A stretch of 64,000 bases of DNA from Roseovarius carneus (GTDB lineage Bacteria; Pseudomonadota; Alphaproteobacteria; Rhodobacterales; Rhodobacteraceae): the NCBI RefSeq assembly GCF_020141465.1, contig NZ_JAHSPD010000001.1, positions 2,922,777 through 2,986,776 on the forward strand. Reading direction: 5' to 3'. Positions 52,866-59,706 of this stretch are shown one piece after another; positions within the stretch are counted from its first letter, which is position 1, and each line of letters opens with the position of its first letter. Position numbers and translations under genes: made by a program. The notes under the pieces were generated by a model that searched no databases, was not told the DNA's origin, and worked only from the letters and a program-made list of their open reading frames with translations.

Positions 52866-54251
52866 ATGGTCCGAACAATTCCCTTTCAGGATAACCTTGC
52901 CAGCATTGTTGCACTGTTGCCCGACGGACAGGTCGACTTTTTTCACCCGCAACTGGCCGATATCATCCATGAAATCAACGCGGGCGCTATCGACGCAAAC
53001 ACCGTCGATTTCGAGGCCTACCGGTTGAGCGAGCCTTGGGTGGAGATGGACCAGTTTCATCTGTCCGCCCCGGCCATCGCCTTTGTCGAGATCACCAATC
53101 TATGCAACCTGACCTGCGACCATTGCTATGCTTGGTCGGGGCCGAAACGGCAGGCCGAGATCAGCACCGACGAGATCCTGCAATTGCTGGATACGTTCGA
53201 GGAAATGGGCGTGTTGCAGGTCTTTTTGACCGGCGGCGAAGTCTTTGCCCACAAGGACGCGGTGAAGATCATCCGCCACGCCCGGACCAAGTCGTTTTCG
53301 ACCCAGATTTTCACCAACGGCACCCTGATCACAGCAGAAAAGCTGGCGGCGATCCCACCTGGTCAGTCGTTTTTCATCAGCTTTGACACGGCCCATCCCG
53401 AACGCACGATCCGGGGCAAGATGAACTTTCCCAAGCTGCGCGACATCTATGGCTGGATGAAGGATCACGGCCATGTGCTACGCACGGCCATTTCGGTGCA
53501 TCGCCAGAATATCGACGACGTGGAAGAGATTTTTGATTGGTGTGCCGATAACGATTTTCCCCGGCCCCAATGGCTGGAAACCCACCCGATTGGGCGCGCC
53601 CTGCTGAACCCGCATATCCAACTGGAACGCGAGGATATCGACCGTGTTTTTGGCATCTATGAACGTTGTATGGACCGCTATCAATTGTCGCCCGAAGAGG
53701 CGGAGGCGGCCCGCGCGCCTGCGGCGCGAGATATGTCTGGTGAGCCGAAGTCCCTGACCCCCGAGCCTGAGATTCGCGGCGTGGAGACCATCAAGTTCTG
53801 TCAGCGTCTGGAACGCGCCACCAACCAGGAAAAATGTGGCCGCTCTGTGGTTTACGTGACCAGTCAGGGCAAGGTTTATCCCTGCTCCAACTGCATGAGC
53901 AACGATATCCATCAGGCGGCCAGCATCACCGAAAAGGCGTTCAAGCGCATCTGGGAAGAGGATTTCGGGCCGTTCCGCGACATCACCTTTGATGACTATG
54001 ACGCCTGCAACACCTGCGCGGTCAAGCAGGCCGGCATCTGGTGCCAGTTCCGGTGTCCGCCGCTGGCCCAGAACGTGTCCAAGTCGCAGACCGGCTGCGG
54101 CGCTACTGAATATCTGCGCGAGTTCATGCTCCGCTCGAATGCCTATTGGGATGCCCGTCGGCGCGATGGCTACAAGCTATCGCTGAGTGCCGCGCCGCGC
54201 CAGGACGCGCCTTCCCAGCAGGGCACCACCGCACATGCCGAAAACGTCTGA
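52866..54251 (+). CDS. Radical SAM/SPASM peptide-modifying enzyme
   Basis: A 461-aa radical SAM enzyme. The [4Fe-4S] motif is CNLTCDHC with Cys80, Cys84 and Cys87; FLTGGEVFAH and TQIFTNGTLI follow in the TIM barrel. The C terminus has a SPASM/twitch arrangement for auxiliary clusters: CGRSVVYVTSQGKVYPC, then CNTCAVKQAGIWCQFRC, and a final GCGA. The first 60 residues (ALLPDGQVDFFHPQLADIIH) resemble a PqqD-type leader-recognition element. The frame is open 22 codons upstream; Met at 52866 is chosen because it precedes the recognition-like domain. The next gene, 47 bp on, encodes the likely peptide substrate. The reaction (crosslink, epimerisation, cofactor formation) is unknown. Confidence 0.88.
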   Translation: MVRTIPFQDNLASIVALLPDGQVDFFHPQLADIIHEINAGAIDANTVDFEAYRLSEPWVEMDQFHLSAPAIAFVEITNLCNLTCDHCYAWSGPKRQAEISTDEILQLLDTFEEMGVLQVFLTGGEVFAHKDAVKIIRHARTKSFSTQIFTNGTLITAEKLAAIPPGQSFFISFDTAHPERTIRGKMNFPKLRDIYGWMKDHGHVLRTAISVHRQNIDDVEEIFDWCADNDFPRPQWLETHPIGRALLNPHIQLEREDIDRVFGIYERCMDRYQLSPEEAEAARAPAARDMSGEPKSLTPEPEIRGVETIKFCQRLERATNQEKCGRSVVYVTSQGKVYPCSNCMSNDIHQAASITEKAFKRIWEEDFGPFRDITFDDYDACNTCAVKQAGIWCQFRCPPLAQNVSKSQTGCGATEYLREFMLRSNAYWDARRRDGYKLSLSAAPRQDAPSQQGTTAHAENV

Positions 54252-54298
54252 ATGGCATCGGTCCGTGCAAACCAACCTCAGAAACGGAGAAGCAGACC

Positions 54299-54535
54299 AT
54301 GAACGAAAAAGGACTATCCAAACCATTGCCGGAGGAAGGTGTCAGTGTCGCCGCCTCTGATGGCAACCGCTTTACGCGGATCAACTTGGACCTGGCGGAT
54401 GATGGCATCACGCTAGCCATGGTTGGTGCAGCAAGCGCGGCCCTGAACAAGGGGAACCGCCACATGCTGACGCTGAAACCCTCCAAGGAGGGCATCGTGC
54501 TCTCGGCGGTCGGTGCGGCCACCGCTGCACGCTAG
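54299..54535 (+). CDS. Putative RiPP precursor peptide with two 23-residue repeats
   Basis: A 78-aa peptide without Cys. Residues 1-26 are polar and leader-like (MNEKGLSKPLPEEGVSV). Residues 27-49 and 56-78 align as a tandem repeat: both contain G-I-x-L-x-x-V-G-A-A-x-A-A (GITLAMVGAASAA and GIVLSAVGAATAA). It has a good ribosome binding site (ACGGAGAAGCAGACC), lies between two radical SAM genes and is followed 7 bp later by a strong hairpin. These features fit a ribosomal precursor made in excess. No similarity to a named precursor family is recognised. It could instead be a small accessory protein of the enzymes. Confidence 0.7.
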   Translation: MNEKGLSKPLPEEGVSVAASDGNRFTRINLDLADDGITLAMVGAASAALNKGNRHMLTLKPSKEGIVLSAVGAATAAR

Positions 54536-54542
54536 CAGCTTT

Positions 54543-54573
54543 TCTCCTCCCGATCCTTTCGATCGGGAGGAGA
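54543..54573 (+). terminator. Strong hairpin directly after the putative precursor gene
   Basis: TCTCCTCCCGATC (54543-54555) pairs perfectly with GATCGGGAGGAGA (54561-54573) over a 5-base loop, 7 bp after the precursor stop and 35 bp before the next start. It lacks a T tract, so full termination is unlikely; it could be an attenuator or a 3' stabiliser that raises the level of the precursor message compared with the downstream enzymes. Confidence 0.8.
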
Positions 54574-54608
54574 TCCTTGACCCCAGAAAAACGTGCGGGA
54601 GAAGACCC

Positions 54609-56123
54609 ATGATGAATGAGATGACATCCATCGATAGTCCAACCTTCGGGATCGATCCGGCCTCGGACTGCCGGAGCGTGCGCCCTAAGCTAGCCCCGCG
54701 GCGCAGTGCATTGGAAATTCTCGACGCCCATCCCGAGTTGCGTCAGGATCAGCAGCAATACAACATCAACGTCACCTCGCAGCAGGGCACCCGTCTGACC
54801 GCCGAAGAGACCTTTGCCGAGATCCGGGGCAATCCCGGCGCTGGCCAATCTGCCCATCTATACTTCCACGTGCCTTTGTGCGACTACGTCTGCAAATTCT
54901 GCAATTACGTCAAACGTTTGGCCCCGAGAAACGATGGCGGTGCGGCGTTGGATCTGTGGACCAAACTGCTGATTGAGGAATCCGCTCTGTATCAGCAAAA
55001 CTGTGACTGGCTGGGTCAGGCTGACATTCAGTCGCTTTATCTGGGCGGTGGCACCGCGTCGCTTTTGCGCACTAATCACCTTGAGCAGATAGCGACCCAT
55101 GTGCGCGATCACTATGCCCTTGCGCCCGATGCCGAAGTGTCGCTGGAGGGCAATCCTGACAACTTCCTTGAGACCGAGGCCGAAGATGCGGTTTCGCTGG
55201 GCTTCAACCGCTTTAGCCTTGGCGTGCAGTCCCTGAACGACAGGGTCACTGACTTCACTGGCCGCAAACATAATGCCGCCGATTCCCGCCATGCCATTGC
55301 CAAGCTGGTGGTCACCGGAATGCCCTTTAATGTCGATATGATGTTTGGCCTGCCCCATCAGACTGTGGCCACGGTTGTGGGTGACATCGAGGAACTGATT
55401 GCCCTCGGCGTGCCCACCATCACCATTTACCGTTTTCGCAACGCCCAGCGCCACGAAATGGGCATCGGCAACAAATCTGCCTGGAATAACGCCAATGTAG
55501 TGGCCAAAATGTCGAGCGAGGGTCTGTTTCCCAGCCTCGCCCAGACTTACGCCATGCGCGATGCGGTCACTGACGTGCTTGTGGCCCATGACTATTATCC
55601 TAGCCCCTGCGGTTGGTGGAGCCGCAAGGACACCTATCCAGCGGGCAATATCCCGCAGGTGTCCCGCAACAAGTGGCAGCAGTTCAATAGCATGATCGCC
55701 TTTGGCCCGGGCGCCTATGGCTGGCTGTCCGATGGCCGCGACGAGGTGATCCAGACCCACAACTTACAGGATATCGCTGCCTATCTGAATCATGTGCGCG
55801 CAGGCACCGGCAAACCACCGCTGGCCTTTGGCCGCAGGCTTGACCCGCATCAGAGCATCGCGACGGTGTTTGGCTTTGCCTTCAAGGCGAACCAGCCGAT
55901 TGAGTTGGAAGTGTTTGCAGCCCGTCACGGTGTGCATCTGCTGGATGACGCGCCCTATGGCAGTGTTGTCGGCCAGTTGATTGATGCGGGCTTTGTCGAC
56001 CTGTCCTCTGACCGCCGGTTTATCCGCCCGAGCCTGGACGGTGAGACGGTGCATGAAGAGATTATCAGCCACTATTTGCACGGTGTCCTCGGCTCGGCCG
56101 ATGCACTGGCCTGCAAGCGCTAA
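54609..56123 (+). CDS. HemN-like (class C) radical SAM enzyme
   Basis: A 504-aa protein with the HemN/HemW layout: a TIM-barrel radical SAM domain with CDYVCKFC (Cys91, Cys95, Cys98), SLYLGGGTASLL, EVSLEGNPDN, SLGVQSLNDR and DMMFGLPHQT, then a C-terminal HemN_C-like domain. True coproporphyrinogen oxidase HemN has a fourth Cys two residues after the third; here it is Tyr (FCNYVK), so it belongs with HemW/class C methyltransferases that use two SAM molecules. In RiPP clusters such enzymes methylate unreactive carbons. About 70 N-terminal residues precede the usual domain start. Two Met codons (54609, 54612) are possible. Substrate unknown. Confidence 0.85.
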   Translation: MMNEMTSIDSPTFGIDPASDCRSVRPKLAPRRSALEILDAHPELRQDQQQYNINVTSQQGTRLTAEETFAEIRGNPGAGQSAHLYFHVPLCDYVCKFCNYVKRLAPRNDGGAALDLWTKLLIEESALYQQNCDWLGQADIQSLYLGGGTASLLRTNHLEQIATHVRDHYALAPDAEVSLEGNPDNFLETEAEDAVSLGFNRFSLGVQSLNDRVTDFTGRKHNAADSRHAIAKLVVTGMPFNVDMMFGLPHQTVATVVGDIEELIALGVPTITIYRFRNAQRHEMGIGNKSAWNNANVVAKMSSEGLFPSLAQTYAMRDAVTDVLVAHDYYPSPCGWWSRKDTYPAGNIPQVSRNKWQQFNSMIAFGPGAYGWLSDGRDEVIQTHNLQDIAAYLNHVRAGTGKPPLAFGRRLDPHQSIATVFGFAFKANQPIELEVFAARHGVHLLDDAPYGSVVGQLIDAGFVDLSSDRRFIRPSLDGETVHEEIISHYLHGVLGSADALACKR

Positions 56124-56135
56124 GGAGGGCGGGAC

Positions 56136-56867
56136 ATGAGTTTTCAATCCTCGGCCCTCGAGATGAAACCCAATTGGGAGGCCAAGTGGCCGGTGCATCG
56201 CACGTTGCCTGCCGTGCAACGTTGGGCGCGGCTGCTGTTACTGTCCTCGGGTCAGGCCCGCGACATGACGGAAGACCGCAGCGATGCGGTTCTGCTCCGC
56301 CGGGTCGCCGATGCGATGGCTCCCCTTGGCGTGGAGTGCATAAACCCTCGCCTGCCGCTACGCGTGGACGGGTTGAGCGACAGTGACGAGGCATTGATTT
56401 CGCTACGCTCAGACATGGCGGCCCATGCGCTGGCGCGGGACCCGACGTATCGCACGGTCGTTCTGGCCGTGTCGCTGGGCGCGCAAAGTGCGGTGGAGCT
56501 AGCCGTTCGGCGGGAGACTGCTGGTTTGATCGATGGGCTGATCCTTGTGGGTGGTATATTTGAGCGGCCCAAGGCGCCTGTGGGCCGCATCAGGTCCATT
56601 GACCTTGTTTATGGTGGGCGGGACCATGTGGGTTATCTACGTGACGGCGAAGAGGCGGTGCAGGATATCGAAGGCCCCAATGATTACGGCCCGCGCAGTC
56701 AAAAGCAGTTGGTTACCGGCCCGGGTGTTCAAACCGCGCTCCATGTTCTGCCTGGTTTGGGTCATGCATTAGAGCAGAGCACTGACGCAGCCATCAATCA
56801 CAGCGCCGCGCTGGATTATTTGGTGCCGCTCTTGCGGGACCGGCTAGGCCTTGACCCCAAGACCTGA
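56136..56867 (+). CDS. Alpha/beta-hydrolase-fold protein
   Basis: A 243-aa protein with the order of an alpha/beta hydrolase: nucleophile elbow AVSLGAQ with Ser113, an acid candidate at Asp163 (LVYGGRDHVG) and His210 in LPGLGHALE. No signal peptide. AAGGAGGGCGGGAC precedes the start, 12 bp after the HemN-like gene. In a RiPP-like cluster it might be a peptidase, thioesterase or ester hydrolase releasing the product; a protease for leader removal is not otherwise seen. The function is inferred from fold and context. Confidence 0.72.
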   Translation: MSFQSSALEMKPNWEAKWPVHRTLPAVQRWARLLLLSSGQARDMTEDRSDAVLLRRVADAMAPLGVECINPRLPLRVDGLSDSDEALISLRSDMAAHALARDPTYRTVVLAVSLGAQSAVELAVRRETAGLIDGLILVGGIFERPKAPVGRIRSIDLVYGGRDHVGYLRDGEEAVQDIEGPNDYGPRSQKQLVTGPGVQTALHVLPGLGHALEQSTDAAINHSAALDYLVPLLRDRLGLDPKT

Positions 56868-56900
56868 ATTTTACCCTCAAAAGACAGAAGGACAATTCCC

Positions 56901-57674
56901 ATGAATTTGCAAACCGCGCCCAAACGATTTGACGGTATTGCGTCAAACTACGTTTCGAGCGAAGTGCATCGTTCCAGCGCCTCGATGTCTTATGTGCAGG
57001 CGTTCTTTGCCGGACGCACGGATCTACGGGTGGTTGATCTGGCCTGCGGGGCGGGGCATTTCGGGTTCTCGCTGGCCCCGCTAGCGGCGCATCTGAGCTT
57101 TTGCGACCCTTCGCCTGCCATGTTGCGCGCCGTTCAGGCCCGCGCGGATGAAGCGGGTCTTGCGATTTTCGCGGCAGAAGGGGCGGCAGAGGCGATGCCC
57201 TTTGACAACGACAGCTTTGACGTGGTGCTGTCGCGGCTGGCCCCGCATCATTTTGTCGATTTTGACCGCGCTGCCAAAGAGATCGCCCGCGTGCTGGCCC
57301 CCGGGGGGCACTGTGTGATCGTTGATCTGGAGGGCATGTTTGACGGTGGCGTTGATGCCTTGAATCACCAGCTTGAGGTGTTGCACGACCCCACCCATGG
57401 TCGAAGCTATACCCAGATTGAATGGTGCCAGACCCTACGCGGCGCTGGCTTGACCCTGATCGAAGTGCAGGGCGGGCTCAGCGAGAGCGAGACCGGAGTG
57501 ACTATTGAACGTTGGTGCGAGATTGCGGGCTCCGGCGACGCGGCCCGCCGCAAGATTGAGGCCGTGCTGGCCAATGCCTCGCCGCAGGATTTGGCGACAC
57601 TGGGCATTTGGAATGACGGAACGGGCTTTCGGGTGCCGGTGCGCACTGCGTTGTTTATTGCCGAAAAAACCTGA
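56901..57674 (+). CDS. Class I SAM-dependent methyltransferase
   Basis: A 257-aa methyltransferase of the UbiE/Methyltransf_11 type. Motif I is VVDLACGAG at residues 44-52, SFCDPSPAMLRAV follows as motif II, FDNDSFDVVLSRLAPHHFVD covers the post-motif region, and IARVLAPGGHCVIVD is motif III. Close in position to the hydrolase (33 bp) and the TrmO-fusion gene (9 bp). Substrate cannot be told; the context suggests the product of the radical SAM pathway. Confidence 0.87.
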   Translation: MNLQTAPKRFDGIASNYVSSEVHRSSASMSYVQAFFAGRTDLRVVDLACGAGHFGFSLAPLAAHLSFCDPSPAMLRAVQARADEAGLAIFAAEGAAEAMPFDNDSFDVVLSRLAPHHFVDFDRAAKEIARVLAPGGHCVIVDLEGMFDGGVDALNHQLEVLHDPTHGRSYTQIEWCQTLRGAGLTLIEVQGGLSESETGVTIERWCEIAGSGDAARRKIEAVLANASPQDLATLGIWNDGTGFRVPVRTALFIAEKT

Positions 57675-57683
57675 GGTCTGCCA

Positions 57684-58661
57684 ATGCCTGTCATCGATAT
57701 TTTTCATCCGTGCGGCACCGCCCCGCTTGGTGCTCTTGATATGCTGTGTGGCGAGGTCACCGGCCTGCTGGATATTCCGGCAGACCATGCCTTTGCTTTT
57801 TGGCACCCCATTGCGGAGGGCAATTATCACCGCCCCGGATGGACGCCGCATGCCGGTTATGATGCCGGGCCAGTCGTGCGCATTCGCTGCAAATCCACCT
57901 ATAGCGATGCGCAGGTTGACGGACTGATCCGCCTAGTGTCGGACATACTGTCAACAACGCTTGGTTGCCCCAAGGACAGCCCGTTTGTCCTGCTGGATCG
58001 TGTGCTGCCCGGCCAGCTTATGGCGCGGGGTGATGTGTGGGCACCCGAGGGAGCGGCTGCCCCTGTCGTCGTTACCCCCGTTGGCTATGTGAGGAATGAC
58101 CGGGATGCTGTCGTCGACGATTTCTGGGGCGATGTGGTGTCAGAGATCGAACTGGACACCGCCGTAGTACCAAGCCACAGCTTGGAAGGGTTGGAAAGGT
58201 TCTCCCATGCTGAAGTGGTGTTCTATTTCGACCGGGTTGCGGGCAAATCCCTGAACCTTGATCTGCGCGCGCCGCGCGGATTGGACCACTTGCCCCGCGT
58301 TGGTGTATTTTCGCAGCGTGTCAAGGACCGGCCCAATTGGCTGGGCGTGTCGCGCTGTGAAGTTCTAGAGCGTAACAGCACGACCCTAACCGTTCGTGGG
58401 TTGGACGCGATCAACGGCACGCCTGTTCTGGATATCAAACCGTGGATGACTGATTTTGCGCCGCGCCAGTCGACCGAAGAGCCGACTTGGGTATCTGAGA
58501 TCATGTCGGACTACTATAGCGTTGAACACCAATCCACTCCTTTTGCCCGCCGTACCGAGCCGCTTGGCTTGTGGGCTGGGGTTGTGGCGTCTCTTGGCTT
58601 GCGCTGGCCCGCGTCCAGCAAGGAAGAGGCGGAGATTATCCTGCGCGGAATTCAGATGTAG
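57684..58661 (+). CDS. Tautomerase-like/TrmO (TsaA) fusion methyltransferase
   Basis: A 325-aa protein of unusual build. Residues 1-125 begin MPVIDIF, exposing Pro after Met removal as in tautomerase-superfamily enzymes, and include VRIRCKSTYSDAQVDGLIRL. Residues 128-258 are a TrmO/TsaA beta-barrel SAM methyltransferase domain: VTPVGYVRND, FSHAEVVFYFDRV, FSQRVKDRPNWLGVSRCE, GLDAINGTPVLDIKPW. Tested TrmO proteins methylate tRNA t6A37 and have NPIG where this has NWLG. The last 65 residues are unassigned. It is the last gene of the cluster. A changed substrate, perhaps the peptide product, is inferred. Confidence 0.78.
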   Translation: MPVIDIFHPCGTAPLGALDMLCGEVTGLLDIPADHAFAFWHPIAEGNYHRPGWTPHAGYDAGPVVRIRCKSTYSDAQVDGLIRLVSDILSTTLGCPKDSPFVLLDRVLPGQLMARGDVWAPEGAAAPVVVTPVGYVRNDRDAVVDDFWGDVVSEIELDTAVVPSHSLEGLERFSHAEVVFYFDRVAGKSLNLDLRAPRGLDHLPRVGVFSQRVKDRPNWLGVSRCEVLERNSTTLTVRGLDAINGTPVLDIKPWMTDFAPRQSTEEPTWVSEIMSDYYSVEHQSTPFARRTEPLGLWAGVVASLGLRWPASSKEEAEIILRGIQM

Positions 58662-59266
58662 AGGACGGCTATTTCATTACTGACATCTCAACTGTCGCAT
58701 AGGCAGGCATGGCCCCCATGTTAGAAAATGAATGCTTGACGGCCTGCACTATTGTCATGGCCTGGATTTAACGCAACATCGCCCGATCCGCCACGGGCCG
58801 CACGCCTGGCTTGAAGCAGGGGTGAAGTCTGATGCGTCTTTCGCGAAGTCGTGCCTGATGGTGAAGCCTAACCGGGTTGAGAGCAACATCCCGATCGCCA
58901 ATGTCCGATTGCAGCGCTTGGAGGCTGTTATCCAAAGCGCGGCAGTAGCCCATCAGGGCTCAAAGTTTGCGTTCGCCGCAGGATGAACGAACGGCCGGTG
59001 TGAAGAAATCTACGCGTCTTCTCTCCGTGAACGAACCCAAACGACGCCGCACTCCGGGTCTAGATAGGTATCACAGGTAGCCGCTTACATCGTCGTGGTT
59101 AGCGACCAAGAGACCTAGGGATATGGTGGCGCAAGCTCTCGCATGTTTGCGCGGAATAGCGGGCTCCCAAAGGGGCGCTCGAAAGTTACAAAATTTTTTA
59201 CAACATCACTCGTCGCGCATCTCCAAAGCACTGGAAATAAATAGCGAATTTAGAACTACCTGTTCC
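58662..59266. other. Gene-free right flank of the radical-SAM cluster
   Basis: 605 bp without a supportable gene. A reading frame of 84 codons at 58732-58986 has no recognisable domain. TTTTACAACATCACT at 59196-59210 is the exact copy of 49218-49232 and lies 57 bp before repeat A copy 2. The stretch looks like decayed mobile DNA. Confidence 0.5.
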
Positions 59267-59572
59267 ATCCATCATAGGGGCGACGGATAGCTGCGCGGCC
59301 GCGGTGGCTGCGTTCAAGGTCATTTAGCGATCTCCTTGGGTCCGACAGTAAGTGGGACGGACCCGTAGTGCACACCATACGCACACGAAAGACATGCCGC
59401 TACCCTGCTCCGTGCAAAGACAGGCGTTCGGCGGTAGTTGGGCGGGTCCGCCACCGATCCACTTCTGAAAGTCGTTCAGGTCCTGTTCCAACCCTGGATC
59501 CTCGTCTTCGGCGGTCAGGTCCGGGCAAACGACGTTCGTGCTTCGTGCGGCGAATACCCGGGACGAGCCCTT
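59267..59572. repeat. Repeat A, copy 2 (306 bp): conserved left end of cassette 2
   Basis: Second copy of the repeat at 49300-49605, same orientation, 11 substitutions, no gaps. The GGGTCCG/CGGACCC inverted repeat is conserved (59338-59344 and 59358-59364). Sequence outside the repeat differs on both sides from that around copy 1, so the edges are sharp. It opens the 2.99-kb unit that carries the MuF-EndoU toxin. Confidence 0.9.
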
Positions 59573-59706
59573 TTCAACCGATGCTGCGAAACGCATGAAT
59601 GTCTAGTTCTGACGCGAGAGGGGTGAGTTGCTTTCCTCAAGAGCGTTGCGAACGGTGATCTTTGGTTTTATTTACCAATTGTGAATAGAACCTGTTCCAC
59701 ACGTGT

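Noticed and set aside
54609..56123. Coproporphyrinogen III oxidase for haem synthesis
   Set aside because: The fourth Cys of HemN is missing and the neighbourhood has no haem genes.
57684..58661. Ordinary tRNA methyltransferase TrmO
   Set aside because: An extra N-terminal domain, altered NPIG motif and cluster membership argue against the standard tRNA role, although it cannot be excluded.
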